This document shows positions 18,277 through 27,016 of a stretch of DNA of 64,000 bases, piece by piece; position 1 is the first letter of the stretch, and every line of letters begins with the position of its first letter. Source of the stretch: Stenotrophomonas maltophilia (lineage in GTDB: Bacteria; Pseudomonadota; Gammaproteobacteria; Xanthomonadales; Xanthomonadaceae); NCBI GenBank assembly GCA_900113425.1, contig FOZF01000001.1:970358-1034357 (forward strand). Direction: 5' to 3'. The notes beneath the pieces were generated by a model. The model saw nothing but the letters and a program-made list of their open reading frames with translations, did not search any database and had not been told where the DNA came from. Both the position numbers and the translations under genes were made by a program.

Positions 18277-18877
18277 CTGCAGCCTCCCTGGCGGCGTTGG
18301 CAATGGGAGCCGGCACGCCGCAGCGGGCCAGCAGACGATCGGTGTGCAGCAGCGGCAGCCCCATCACACCGGAGTAGCTGCCGGACAGGTGTTCGATCCA
18401 GCGCTCGGCCCCACCCTGGATGGCGTAGGCCCCGGCCTTGTCCAGCGGCTCACCGGTGGCCACGTAGGCGGCGATGTCGGCGGCGCCGATCGCGGCGAAC
18501 GTCACCTCGGACACCACCAGTTCGCTGTCCAGCCCGGCCGCGCCGACCACCACCACGGCCGTCATCACCTGATGCGTGCGTCCGGCCAGGCGGGCCAGCA
18601 TTGCCCGGGCATCGGCGGCATCGACCGGCTTGCCGAACACCTCGCCATCAAGCACGACCTCGGTGTCCGAGCCGAGCACCCGTGCGTCCGGGTCATCGGC
18701 CAGCACCCGGGCCAACCCGGCGCGCGCCTTGTCGGCCGCAACCCGGCAGACGTACTGTTCGGCGCTTTCACTGGGCGCGCGCTGCTCGACAACCTCCAGG
18801 TCAAGCGCCTGGAAGGGGCGTCCGAGTCGGGCCAGCAGCTGGTTGCGTCGGGGGGAGCGGGAAGCAAGATAGAGCAT
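18269..18877 (-). CDS. maf: Maf-type nucleoside triphosphate pyrophosphatase
   Basis: A 202-residue Maf/HAM1-fold enzyme. The opening [10 protein letters not shown], the central [10 protein letters not shown] and the later [27 protein letters not shown] segments are diagnostic. Family members (E. coli YhdE) hydrolyse dTTP, UTP or modified nucleotides to the monophosphate, a house-cleaning role. The ATG at 18877 is chosen because the protein motif starts at residue 2. A TATGCT -10-like hexamer lies exactly 6 nt upstream, so the operon's first mRNA may be leaderless. Confidence 0.94.
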   Translation of the reverse strand: MLYLASRSPRRNQLLARLGRPFQALDLEVVEQRAPSESAEQYVCRVAADKARAGLARVLADDPDARVLGSDTEVVLDGEVFGKPVDAADARAMLARLAGRTHQVMTAVVVVGAAGLDSELVVSEVTFAAIGAADIAAYVATGEPLDKAGAYAIQGGAERWIEHLSGSYSGVMGLPLLHTDRLLARCGVPAPIANAAREAADV

Positions 18878-18883
18878 CGGCAC

Positions 18884-18889
18884 AGCATA
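18884..18889 (-). promoter_or_regulatory. -10 hexamer of the maf-rng-yhdP-tldD operon
   Basis: On the minus strand TATGCT is followed by GTGCCG and then the ATG of maf. The spacing predicts transcription starting at or next to the A of ATG. A good -35 was not found at 17 nt. Confidence 0.4.
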
Positions 18890-19006
18890 ACCTGAGGCCG
18901 CCGCCTGAATCGTCGGCAACCTGTTCCCGCGTGCCGTCGACCCCGAACGGACTCACAGCGCGTTCATCGCTACGACACCACCCTCACGCCACAACAAGGA
19001 GATCCC

Positions 19007-19741
19007 ATGCGCCTGACCGCCTCCCCGCTGCTGCTTGCCCTGTCCCTCGCCCTTGGAGCCTCGATGTCCGCCCATGCCGCCCCGCCGCCGCCGATCGCCG
19101 CCCCGGCCGAGGGCACCCTGCTGAACATTTCGGCCAACGCCGAAGCGACCCGTGTGCCGGATGTGGCCACCCTGTCGGCCGGCGTGGTCACCCAGGCCGC
19201 CGACGGCAACAGCGCCATGCGCCAGAATGCGCAGCAGATGGACAAGGTGCTGGCCGCGATCAAGGCGGCCGGCATCGCCGAGCGCGATGTGCAGACCAGC
19301 GGCGTCAGCCTCAACCCGCAGTACCGCTATGCCGACAACGAAGCGCCGAAGATCACCGGCTACCAGGCCAGCAACACCGTCAGCCTGAAGGTCCGCGACA
19401 TCGCCAAGCTCGGCCGGGTGCTCGATGCGCTGGCCGCCCAGGGCGCCAACCAGATCAACGGCCCCAGCTTCGAGATCGACCAGCCGGAGCCGGTCTATGA
19501 CGAAGCCCGCCTGGCCGCCCTGAAGAAGGCACAGGCCCGCGCCCAGACCTATGCCAAGTCGCTGGGCCTGCAGGTGCACCGCATCGTCAGCATCTCCGAG
19601 AACAGCAACGGCGGCTTCCGCCCGGTGCCGATGATGCGGGCACAGATGGCCTCGGCCGCCATGGACAAGGCCACGCCGGTCGCGCCGGGTGAATCCACTG
19701 TGTCGGTCAACCTGGACGTGGTGTTCGAACTGGGTCGCTGA
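19007..19741 (+). CDS. SIMPL-domain (DUF541) periplasmic protein
   Basis: A 244-residue protein with a Sec signal peptide (cleavage near AHAAP, residue 24-25) and a SIMPL/DUF541 domain (about residues 38-240), including the ISANAEATRVPDVATLSAGV and VQTSGVSLNPQY motifs. The family includes the oxidative-stress protein YggE and forms beta-barrel oligomers in the periplasm; the biochemical role is unclear. A strong ribosome site (AAGGAG) precedes the ATG. It is followed by 253 nt without a gene that holds a long palindrome (19801-19843). Confidence 0.9.
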   Translation: MRLTASPLLLALSLALGASMSAHAAPPPPIAAPAEGTLLNISANAEATRVPDVATLSAGVVTQAADGNSAMRQNAQQMDKVLAAIKAAGIAERDVQTSGVSLNPQYRYADNEAPKITGYQASNTVSLKVRDIAKLGRVLDALAAQGANQINGPSFEIDQPEPVYDEARLAALKKAQARAQTYAKSLGLQVHRIVSISENSNGGFRPVPMMRAQMASAAMDKATPVAPGESTVSVNLDVVFELGR

Positions 19742-19800
19742 CGACCCGGCACGGCGCGGGCCCTGTCCGCCGGACAGCGCCCTGCCCTGATCTGCTGCCC

Positions 19801-19843
19801 ACGGGGCCGGATGCCTTTCCAGCGGAAAGGTCTCCGGCCCCGT
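19801..19843. repeat. Palindromic repeat, copy A
   Basis: An 11-bp outer stem (ACGGGGCCGGA / TCCGGCCCCGT), a small internal loop, then a 7-bp inner stem CCTTTCC-AGC-GGAAAGG. The same two-stem plan with the same CCTTTCC core occurs at 42132-42175 and 46007-46045, where the outer arms differ but remain complementary. It is 59 nt after the SIMPL stop, so it may double as a terminator. The rest of the 19742-19994 gap holds nothing else I can name apart from the tonB ribosome site. Confidence 0.6.
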
Positions 19844-19994
19844 TGCGTAGATGAAGGCCAGTTCAACATCGCGTGACATGCCTCTAGGCAGTGGCGGCCA
19901 CCACGCGCTAATGCTTGGCTGCCAGCCGCGTGCGGCAACCCCGATGGCGGCCCTGGTGCGTTGACGTCTTTCGACATTGGCACGGAGGTGGACC

Positions 19995-20645
19995 ATGGTT
20001 CGTACGTATCCCGTTGCATCCGCGCACTTCGACCCCGCCCGCATCGCCGCCTGGAGCGCGGCCATCGCACTGCATCTGCTGGCGTTCCTGCTGCTGCTCA
20101 TCCCCGCCACCTACCAGGCGGTACAGGCCCCGCGTGACACGACCACGGTCCGCTGGATCGAGAAGGTCAAGACACCGGAACCTCCGCCGATCCTGCCCAC
20201 CAAACCCGAACAGGTGAAGGTCGCACCCCGCTCCCAGGCGGTGCCGACCGCACCGGTGCTGCCAGCTCCCACCGCAACGGTCGAAGATGCGCCGGGCATC
20301 GTCCTGCCGGCCGCCGAACCGACCGCCGTGATGGTGCCGCAGACGCCGGCGGCGGCTACGCCACTGGCGGGAGCCCAGCTGCAGTACCGCAGTGCGCCGC
20401 CCCCGGCCTATCCCATCGCCGCGCTGCGCAACCGCGAACAGGGCACGGTCCTGCTGCGTGTGGAAGTGGGCAGCAACGGCCAGCCTGTGACGGTCAGCAT
20501 CGAACGCAGCAGTGGTTCGCGCAGCCTGGACCAGGCCGCACGCCAGCAGGTGCTGCGCCACTGGCGGTTTGAGCCCGCCCAGCACGACGGCGTGGCGGTG
20601 CCTGCGATCGGCATGGTGCCGGTGCAGTTCTCGCTGCCCGGCTGA
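19995..20645 (+). CDS. tonB: Energy transducer TonB
   Basis: A 216-residue TonB-family protein. It has an N-terminal transmembrane anchor (about residues 20-42), a proline-rich periplasmic spacer (about 55-130) and a C-terminal TonB domain (about 135-216) with YPIAALRNREQGTVLLRVEVGSNGQPV and the RHWRFEPAQ segment. It couples the ExbBD proton motor to outer-membrane receptors. The ATG at 19995 has GGAGGTG upstream; an in-frame start at 19977 is less likely. It sits directly before a TonB-dependent receptor, which is the likely client, but exbBD are not in the window. Confidence 0.92.
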   Translation: MVRTYPVASAHFDPARIAAWSAAIALHLLAFLLLLIPATYQAVQAPRDTTTVRWIEKVKTPEPPPILPTKPEQVKVAPRSQAVPTAPVLPAPTATVEDAPGIVLPAAEPTAVMVPQTPAAATPLAGAQLQYRSAPPPAYPIAALRNREQGTVLLRVEVGSNGQPVTVSIERSSGSRSLDQAARQQVLRHWRFEPAQHDGVAVPAIGMVPVQFSLPG

Positions 20646-20653
20646 CCGTCGCA

Positions 20654-20678
20654 CCGGCCCGGCCTCACGCCGGGCCGG
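20654..20678 (+). terminator. Hairpin after tonB
   Basis: CCGGCCCGGC-CTCAC-GCCGGGCCGG, a 10-bp stem starting 9 nt after the tonB stop. There is no T-run, so termination is probably partial. The receptor gene 195 nt on has its own AT-rich upstream region. Confidence 0.5.
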
Positions 20679-20840
20679 AATCCGCGACCGGGTTTGCGAA
20701 TCCGCACACCGCCCGTCCGCGCGTTGCCGATTAAGCAAAATTTCACGACTCCGTCACCTGCCGGAAACCTAGATTGGCCCGTCCCGGACCTGATCCGGCG
20801 ACAGCCCTCAACGCAAGGTTTTCCAGTTAGGAGAGAAGCT

Positions 20841-23648
20841 GTGAAACACCCGATCCATCGGCCCGCCAGCCGCCGTGACACCCTGGCATCGTCCATCACT
20901 CACATCCTCACCGGCAGCGCCCTGCTGCTGGCCGGCGCCGTGGTTTCCTCCTCCGCCTTCGCCCAGGAGCAGGCCACCAATCTCGACCGCATCACGGTCA
21001 CCGGCTCGAACATCCCGCGCACCAATACCGAGACACCGTCCCCGGTGCAGGTGGTGACCCGCCAGGAGATCGACCGCACCGGCAAGACCACGGTCGCCGA
21101 ATACCTGCAGACCCTGACCGCCGACGGTTCCGGCTCGATTCCCAAGACCTTCGGCAACGGCTTTGCCGGCGGCGGCGCCGGCATCTCCCTGCGTGGCCTC
21201 GGCGCCGGCTCGACGCTGGTGCTGTTGAATGGCCGCCGCATGGCCACCTACGGCCTGGCTGACGACGGCCAGAAGGTCTTCACCGACCTGAGCACCATTC
21301 CGCTGGATGCGGTGGAGCGCGTGGAAGTTCTGAAGGACGGCGCATCGGCGATCTATGGCTCCGACGCCATCGCCGGCGTGGTCAACATCATCCTGCGCAG
21401 CGACTTCCAGGGCGCGATCCTGCGCGGTTCCTACGGCGTCTCCGGCGACGGCGACGGCGATGCCAAGAAGGCGACGCTGACCGCCGGCACCGGCGATCTG
21501 GCCACCGATGGCTGGAATGCATTCTTCAGCCTGGACGTCGGCAAGTCCGACGCGATCAAGATCGGCGATCGCAAGAACCGCAAGTGGATCGGCACCGGTG
21601 ACATCCGTCGTTGGGGCTATTCCGCCGCCGACGCGCAGTTCCTGGGCGGTGCCTACCTGTCCGGTGGTACCGCCGGCGGCGTGGGCCCGAACGGCTCGGT
21701 GTTCGACGACCGCAATGTCGACGACGACAATCCCGCGTTCCTGGTGGCTCTGCCGGGCTGTGCCAATCTGACCAGCATTCCCGGCCAGACCGATGCGACC
21801 GCACAGCAGCAGGGCTGCCTGTGGGATCCGGCGCAGAAGTTCCGTGACCTGAGCCCGGAAGAGAAGTACATCAACGTGTTCGGTCGTGCCAGCTTCGCCT
21901 TCGGCGAAGGCGGCGAGATCTACACCGAGATCGGCTACTCGAAGAAGGAAACCACCTTCAGCAACACGCCCTCGGGCGTGTCCGGCGGCTGGGGCTATCC
22001 GGAAGGACCGGTCAACGCCAACAGCGGTTCCGGTGCCACCGTGCTCGGCCCGGATCATCCGGACAACCCGATTCCCGGCCAGGCTTCGCGCCTGCGCTAT
22101 TCGGCCTGGGACGTCGGTCCGCGCGTGACCAACAACACCAACGAGTTCAACCGCTTCCTGGTGGGCGTCAAGGGCAACTGGGGCGACTGGAACTATGACA
22201 CCGCCTACCTGCATTCCGGCACCGACCTGATCAACCGCCGTACCGGCTTCCTGCACTACGACAACGTCCGCTGTGCACTGGCCAACCCGAACTGTGCCGG
22301 TGGCGTGTGGCGCATCGGCGACAACGCCAACCTCAACTCGCAGGCACTGTACGATTTCATTTCGCCGGAAATCAGTGCACGCGCCAAGTCCAGCCTGGAC
22401 ATGTTCGACTTCACCGTGTCGCGCAGCCTGATGGACCTCAAGGGTGGCCCGCTGGGCCTGGCGATGGGCACCGAGTGGCGCAAGACCAGCAACAGCCTGA
22501 CCCCGCAGACGTTCACCGACACCGGCGACATCATCGGCCTGGGCTACTCGGCCTATGACGGCACCCAGAACGTGTACGCCGGATACGTCGAATTGTCCGC
22601 GCCGGTGCTGGAACAGCTGGAGCTGTCCGGTGCACTGCGCTACGACAAGTACGAGAGCGGTGAAGGCAAGGCTACCCCGAAGCTGGGCGTGAAGTGGACC
22701 CCGGCCGACTGGATCGCGCTGCGCGCCAGCTATGCTGAAGGTTTCCGTGCGCCGAACCCGGCCGAGAACGGTGACGGTGGCCTGGCCGCCTTCTCCAACG
22801 CCCGCGACCCGGTGCGCTGCGCCATCAGTGAAGCCGAATGCACCGCACGCTCGGTGGCGATCATCACCCGCCCGAACAGCGACCTGAAGCCGGAGGAATC
22901 CAAGAGCTATTCGGTGGGCATCGTGCTGCAGCCGACCTCGTCCACCTCGATGACGGTGGATGCGTGGCAGATCAAGCGCACCAACGAAATCGCCCAGGGC
23001 AGCACCGCCGACGCCATTGCCGCCGGCAACGTCCTGCGCGACACCAACCTGCTCAACGGCATTGCCGGCACCGGCAGCATCCTGGCGGTCAACACGCAGT
23101 ACATCAACGCCGCCTCCACCCGCGTGCGCGGTATCGACACCGATATCCGCCAGACCTTCGATATCGGTCCGGGCCAGCTGGAAATGGACCTGCAGTGGAG
23201 CCATGTGCTGAAGTTCGAGCGCACCGATGCCGACGTGACGGTCGACTACGCCGGCACCCACGGCAACTGCGACGTCACCAACTGCATCGGCACGCCGAAG
23301 GACCGCATCAACTTCGGCACCACCTGGAGGCAGGGCCCGTGGAGTGTCAGCGGCGTCGCCAACTACATCAGCAAGCTGGAGAACAAGGACCGCCGTGGCG
23401 GCGACTACCTGGCGTTCTATGAGGATGGCTCGCCGGTCGAGAAGATCTCCTCGTTCACCACCTTCGACCTGTCCGGTCGTTGGAACATCACCGAAGCCTT
23501 TGAGCTGAACGCATCGGTGCAGAACGTGTTTGATCGCATCGCACCGCTCGATCCGACCACCTATGGCGGCGTGAACTACAACCCGCTGCACTTCAGCGGA
23601 GCCATCGGCCGCTACTTCACGGTGGGTGCCAAGTACACCTTCAACTGA
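20841..23648 (+). CDS. TonB-dependent outer-membrane receptor
   Basis: A 935-residue receptor with a long signal peptide (cleavage near AFAQE, residue 34-35). A TonB-box-like LDRITVTGS stretch follows, then a plug domain (about residues 55-180; LNGRRMATYG, VERVEVLKDGASAIYGSDAIAGVVNIIL) and a 22-strand barrel ending in the outer-membrane signature YFTVGAKYTFN with terminal aromatic pattern. The GTG start is chosen because AGGAGAG lies 8-9 nt upstream and the signal peptide starts there. This ITVTGSNIPRT subclass is greatly expanded in Xanthomonadaceae; the ligand (siderophore, glycan or peptide) cannot be inferred. No Fur box was recognised upstream. Confidence 0.93.
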   Translation: MKHPIHRPASRRDTLASSITHILTGSALLLAGAVVSSSAFAQEQATNLDRITVTGSNIPRTNTETPSPVQVVTRQEIDRTGKTTVAEYLQTLTADGSGSIPKTFGNGFAGGGAGISLRGLGAGSTLVLLNGRRMATYGLADDGQKVFTDLSTIPLDAVERVEVLKDGASAIYGSDAIAGVVNIILRSDFQGAILRGSYGVSGDGDGDAKKATLTAGTGDLATDGWNAFFSLDVGKSDAIKIGDRKNRKWIGTGDIRRWGYSAADAQFLGGAYLSGGTAGGVGPNGSVFDDRNVDDDNPAFLVALPGCANLTSIPGQTDATAQQQGCLWDPAQKFRDLSPEEKYINVFGRASFAFGEGGEIYTEIGYSKKETTFSNTPSGVSGGWGYPEGPVNANSGSGATVLGPDHPDNPIPGQASRLRYSAWDVGPRVTNNTNEFNRFLVGVKGNWGDWNYDTAYLHSGTDLINRRTGFLHYDNVRCALANPNCAGGVWRIGDNANLNSQALYDFISPEISARAKSSLDMFDFTVSRSLMDLKGGPLGLAMGTEWRKTSNSLTPQTFTDTGDIIGLGYSAYDGTQNVYAGYVELSAPVLEQLELSGALRYDKYESGEGKATPKLGVKWTPADWIALRASYAEGFRAPNPAENGDGGLAAFSNARDPVRCAISEAECTARSVAIITRPNSDLKPEESKSYSVGIVLQPTSSTSMTVDAWQIKRTNEIAQGSTADAIAAGNVLRDTNLLNGIAGTGSILAVNTQYINAASTRVRGIDTDIRQTFDIGPGQLEMDLQWSHVLKFERTDADVTVDYAGTHGNCDVTNCIGTPKDRINFGTTWRQGPWSVSGVANYISKLENKDRRGGDYLAFYEDGSPVEKISSFTTFDLSGRWNITEAFELNASVQNVFDRIAPLDPTTYGGVNYNPLHFSGAIGRYFTVGAKYTFN

Positions 23649-23670
23649 TCCTCGCTGCAGCATCACCTTC

Positions 23671-23698
23671 GGAGGCCCGGGCACATGCCCGGGCCTCC
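23671..23698 (+). terminator. Hairpin after the TonB-dependent receptor
   Basis: GGAGGCCCGGGCA-CA-TGCCCGGGCCTCC, a 13-bp perfect stem starting 23 nt after the stop. No marked T-run follows. Confidence 0.65.
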
Positions 23699-23777
23699 GT
23701 CGTTGCAGATGTTGCATGCGGCTTCACGGCACTGCCGCTACTGTGCCCCTGCGGCCACGCTGCCGCAGGGGAGATTC

Positions 23778-25202
23778 ATGGCTGCAACCTCACAACGGCT
23801 GGGCCTGGCTGCACTGACCGCTCTGGTGGTCGGCTCGATGGTCGGCGCCGGCATCTTTTCCCTGCCGCAGAACGTGGCGCGCAGCGCCGGTCCCGCCGCC
23901 GCGATCATCGGCTGGGCGGTGAGTGGCGCCGGCATGCTGATGCTCGCCTTCGTGTTCCAGGCCCTGGCCAACCGCCGGCCGGACCTCGATACCGGCATCT
24001 ACGCGTATGCGCGGGAAGGCTTCGGCAACTACATCGGCTTCTCTGCGGCATGGGGCTACTGGGTTGCCTCGGTACTTGGCAACGCCAGCTTCTTCGTGCT
24101 GATCTTCAGTGGCCTCGGCCACTTCGTGCCGGTCTTCGGTGAAGGCAATACGCCGGCAGCGGTGGCGGCCTCGTCGCTGCTGCTATGGACCGTGCACCTG
24201 CTGGTGCTGCGCGGCCTGCGCACTGCCGCCATCGTCAACGGCCTGGTCACCGTGGCCAAGCTGCTGCCCATTGCGTTGTTCCTCATCCTGGCCGCCGGCG
24301 CGTTCCGCATGGACGTGTTCAGTGCCGATTTTCTGGGCACGCCCGCACTTGGCGATCTCGGCCAGCAGCTGCGCGGCATGATGCTGGTGACCGTATGGGT
24401 GTTCATCGGCATCGAAGGCGCCAGCATCTATTCCCGGCGCGCTGCGCGTCGTGCCGATGTAGGGCGCGCGACGGTGATCGGCTTTCTCGGCGTATGGCTG
24501 CTGCTGGTGCTGGTGAGCCTGTTGTCGATGGGGGTGCTGTCGCAGGCCGAACTGGCTGCCCTGCCCAATCCATCGATGGCCTACGTGCTGCGCGCCATCG
24601 TCGGCGAATGGGGCGCGACCGTGATCATCATCGGCTCGATCATCTCGGTGCTTGGCGCCCTGCTGGCCTGGGTACTGCTGTGCGCCGAGGTGCTGTATGC
24701 GGCCGCCGGCGACGGCACGATGCCCGCGTTCCTTGGCCGCGAGAATGCGCGCGGCGTGCCGGCCAACGCGCTCTGGCTGAGCAACGGCCTGATCCAGTTG
24801 TTCCTGCTGCTGGTGCTGGTGAATTCCGGCAGCTATACCGGGCTGGTACTGCTGGCTGCATCGATGAGCCTGGTGCCCTACTTCCTGTCCACGGCGTTCG
24901 GTGTGCAGCTGGCCTGGCGTGGCCAGGCCTATGCGGGCGGCGAAGCAGGAATCCGCTGGCGCGACTTCAGCGTCGCGCTGCTGGCGAGCGCGTACGCGCT
25001 GTGGCTTGTATATGCCGGTGGCCTGCACAACCTGCTGCTGTCGGTGCTGTTGTATGTGCCGGGCGTGGCGCTGTTCGCGCTGACCCGTCGCCAGCGCGGC
25101 GAACAGGTGTTCACGCGTTGGGAGTGGGTGCTGTTCGGCGCCATCCTGGCGGTTGCGATCGCCACACTGGTGGCGTTCTGGCGAGGAGCGCTGACACTGT
25201 AG
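23778..25202 (+). CDS. APC-superfamily amino acid permease, basic amino acid/polyamine antiporter type
   Basis: A 474-residue inner-membrane protein with about 12-13 hydrophobic segments. The first helix carries VVGSMVGAGIFSLPQNV, the substrate-binding G-S/A-G motif of the APC fold, and the pattern is closest to the ArcD/ArgO-type arginine-ornithine and lysine-cadaverine antiporters. The segment VWVFIGIEGASIYSRRA is a typical TM6 region. The ATG at 23778 has GGGGAG upstream. No arginine deiminase or decarboxylase gene is adjacent, so the substrate is unconfirmed. Confidence 0.85.
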   Translation: MAATSQRLGLAALTALVVGSMVGAGIFSLPQNVARSAGPAAAIIGWAVSGAGMLMLAFVFQALANRRPDLDTGIYAYAREGFGNYIGFSAAWGYWVASVLGNASFFVLIFSGLGHFVPVFGEGNTPAAVAASSLLLWTVHLLVLRGLRTAAIVNGLVTVAKLLPIALFLILAAGAFRMDVFSADFLGTPALGDLGQQLRGMMLVTVWVFIGIEGASIYSRRAARRADVGRATVIGFLGVWLLLVLVSLLSMGVLSQAELAALPNPSMAYVLRAIVGEWGATVIIIGSIISVLGALLAWVLLCAEVLYAAAGDGTMPAFLGRENARGVPANALWLSNGLIQLFLLLVLVNSGSYTGLVLLAASMSLVPYFLSTAFGVQLAWRGQAYAGGEAGIRWRDFSVALLASAYALWLVYAGGLHNLLLSVLLYVPGVALFALTRRQRGEQVFTRWEWVLFGAILAVAIATLVAFWRGALTL

Positions 25203-25205
25203 AGC

Positions 25206-25236
25206 AAAAAAAAACCCGCATCTCGCGATGCAGGTT
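25206..25236 (-). terminator. Rho-independent terminator of tRNA-Asn
   Basis: On the minus strand a 10-bp stem (AACCTGCATC / GATGCGGGTT, one mismatch) with a GCGA loop is followed by nine T residues. It lies 9 nt beyond the tRNA 3' end and converges on the permease gene. Confidence 0.9.
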
Positions 25237-25244
25237 TCTGAAAG

Positions 25245-25321
25245 TGGCGCCCGAAGTTGGACTCGAACCAACGACCCCCTGATTAACAGTCAAGTGCTCT
25301 AACCGGCTGAGCTATTCGGGC
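25245..25321 (-). tRNA. tRNA-Asn (anticodon GTT)
   Basis: The minus strand folds as a cloverleaf. The acceptor stem is GCCCGAA / TTCGGGC, the D-arm is near AGCTCAGCCGGTTAGAGC, and the anticodon loop is CTGTTAA with GTT. The T-arm carries GGTTCGAGTCC, and there is a discriminator G with an encoded CCA. Its own terminator follows. It is a single tRNA, with no integrase or attachment repeat beside it. Confidence 0.97.
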
Positions 25322-25343
25322 AGACGAACAGTATAACGGCTCT

Positions 25344-25814
25344 TCACGCGCGATGGTAGGGGTGATTGGCAATCATTGCGGCAGCCCGGTACAGCTGCTC
25401 CGCCACGACCAGCCGCACCAGCATGTGCGGCAGCGTGAGCGGACCGATCGACCACTTCTCGTCGGCCAGTGCCGAAACTTCGGGCGAATGCCCCTCGGGA
25501 CCGCCGATCAGGAACGCCAGGTCCCTGCCCTGTCCCCGCCAGTGCTCCAGGCGCTGCGCCAGCTGTTCCGAACTGAGCTGGCGGCCGGGAACATCCAGCG
25601 CCACGACGTAGGCATTCTTCGGCAACGCGGCGATCACCCGCCGGCCCTCGTCCTCGGTGGCACGACGTGGATCGCGGCCCTTGCCGCGCAGGCCGGGCTC
25701 GATCTCGACCAGCTCGAACGGCAGCCAGTGCGAGAGCCGCTTCTGGTACTCGGCGAACCCCTGCGCCACCCAACTGGGTGCGCGTTCACCGGTGGCGATC
25801 AGGCGGGCTTTCAT
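25344..25814 (-). CDS. rlmH: 23S rRNA (pseudouridine1915-N3)-methyltransferase
   Basis: A 156-residue SPOUT methyltransferase. The knot and SAM-binding region is visible as AFLIGGPEGHSPEV, and the C-terminal LPHMLVRLVVAEQLYRAAAMIANHPYHR is diagnostic. It methylates pseudouridine 1915 in helix 69 of assembled 70S ribosomes. A strong ribosome site (GAGGAG) precedes the ATG at 25814. It is the last gene of the leuS-lptE-holA-nadD-rsfS-rlmH block, and rsfS-rlmH adjacency is nearly universal in proteobacteria. Confidence 0.96.
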   Translation of the reverse strand: MKARLIATGERAPSWVAQGFAEYQKRLSHWLPFELVEIEPGLRGKGRDPRRATEDEGRRVIAALPKNAYVVALDVPGRQLSSEQLAQRLEHWRGQGRDLAFLIGGPEGHSPEVSALADEKWSIGPLTLPHMLVRLVVAEQLYRAAAMIANHPYHRA

Positions 25815-25878
25815 CAGCGCTCCTCGAAAACGTCGACGGCGCCATCGGCGCCGTCGAAGGGATGCATCAACGTGCGGC

Positions 25879-26289
25879 TCAGGCCACTTCGTCGTCGCTG
25901 GACGGCGGCTGGTCACCGACCGTCCACAGGCGCTCGAGGGCGTAGAACTCACGCACGCGCGGCAGCATCACGTGGACGATCACATCGCCCAGATCGACCA
26001 GTACCCACTCGGCTTCGCGCTCGCCTTCAACCCCCAGCGGCATCACGTCGATCTTCTTGGCGAAGCGCACGACCTCGTCGGCGATCGACTTGACGTGGCG
26101 GGTCGAAGTGCCCGAGACGATCACCAGGTAATCGGCAACGCTGGACCGGCCGCGCACGTCGATCTCGACCAGGTCCTTGGCCTTCAGGTCTTCGGTGGCT
26201 TGACGGACACTGGCCAGCAGTTCCGGCACGGACGGCGGCGGGCTGGGCAGATCGACCTTGATGGTCTGGGGCTGGGTCTGGTTGCTCAA
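25879..26289 (-). CDS. rsfS: Ribosomal silencing factor RsfS
   Basis: A 136-residue RsfS/DUF143 protein that binds uL14 and blocks joining of ribosomal subunits when nutrients are short. The core VRQATEDLKAKDLVEIDVRG, DYLVIVSGTSTRHVKSIADEV and WVLVDLGDVIVHVMLPRVREFYALERLW blocks are complete. The reading frame requires a TTG start at 26289. No in-frame ATG or GTG exists before the conserved core, and an upstream stop (TAA) closes the frame 11 codons earlier. No clear ribosome site is seen. The C-terminal acidic tail is variable. Confidence 0.93.
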   Translation of the reverse strand: MSNQTQPQTIKVDLPSPPPSVPELLASVRQATEDLKAKDLVEIDVRGRSSVADYLVIVSGTSTRHVKSIADEVVRFAKKIDVMPLGVEGEREAEWVLVDLGDVIVHVMLPRVREFYALERLWTVGDQPPSSDDEVA

Positions 26290-26347
26290 AATGGATCGAC
26301 TCGATAAACGTGGAGGCGATTATACGGGGATGGCGCGGTTGCGGCAT

Positions 26348-27013
26348 TCACGGTGTTGCCGGATGGTACAGCCGCTGCGCGGCCACGTAGTCGGCCACCG
26401 CCGGCGGCAGCAGGGCACGCCAGGGCCCTGCCGCGGCGATCTGCGCGCGCACGGCGCTGGCCGATTCCTCGCGCAGCGGATGGTGCAGGCGCAGGATGCG
26501 GCCGGCCGGACTGGCAAACAGGGCCTGTTCGCTGTCGGCCCACCGCCCTTCCAGGATACGGCCGAGCTCGCCGTCGACCGAGGCCTGCAGTGGACTGCCC
26601 GGCCGCTCCGCCACCACGAAGTGGGCCAGGCCGAACAGCGCCTCCCACTCATGCCAGCCGGGCAGGCCCAGCAGGCTGTCGGCGCCGACCAGCCAGGCCA
26701 AGGGCCGGCTGGGACCGAGCTCGCCACGCAGTTCGCGCAGGGTATCGACGGTGTAGGACGGGCGACCGGGAAAGCGCGCGGCCCGATCCAGTTCGTGCCG
26801 GTCCAGCAGCAGCCCCGGCTCGTCGCCGATGGCCAGCGACAGCATCGTGCAGCGCTGTTCGGCGGTCGCGCCGGGAACCGGGCGGTGCGGTGGATCGGCC
26901 GCCGGCAGCATCCGCACCGCGACCTGCAGTTCATCGCGCGCCGCGCGCGCGATCGCCAGGTGTCCCAGGTGCACCGGATCGAAGGTGCCCCCGTAATAGA
27001 TCCGCAGGCTCAC
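26348..27013 (-). CDS. nadD: Nicotinate-nucleotide adenylyltransferase
   Basis: A 221-residue nucleotidyltransferase making deamido-NAD from nicotinate mononucleotide and ATP. The N-terminal YYGGTFDPVHLGHL carries the T/HxGH catalytic motif. The C-terminal ISSTxxR-type motif is replaced by EESASAVRAQIAAAG, as in relatives of this genus. The start is a GTG at 27013, only 3 nt after the holA stop, so the two are coupled. Confidence 0.95.
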   Translation of the reverse strand: MSLRIYYGGTFDPVHLGHLAIARAARDELQVAVRMLPAADPPHRPVPGATAEQRCTMLSLAIGDEPGLLLDRHELDRAARFPGRPSYTVDTLRELRGELGPSRPLAWLVGADSLLGLPGWHEWEALFGLAHFVVAERPGSPLQASVDGELGRILEGRWADSEQALFASPAGRILRLHHPLREESASAVRAQIAAAGPWRALLPPAVADYVAAQRLYHPATP

Positions 27014-27016
27014 CGA

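Noticed and set aside
15781..19500. Very long plus-strand open frame (1239 codons) opposite yhdP, rng and maf
   Set aside because: It is a GC-rich antisense shadow: translation gives His/Gln/Arg/Gly-rich low-complexity sequence with no family motif, while the minus strand holds four well-conserved genes.
19911..19964. 17-codon ORF upstream of tonB
   Set aside because: No ribosome site and no overlap with the tonB start; indistinguishable from chance.
20808..23717. Minus-strand open frame of 969 codons covering the TonB-dependent receptor
   Set aside because: The receptor frame has signal peptide, plug, barrel and terminal motif. The antisense frame has none and exists because codon third positions are G/C.
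25245..25321. tRNA-Asn as an integration site for a genomic island
   Set aside because: No integrase, no direct repeat of the tRNA end and no compositional change on either side.
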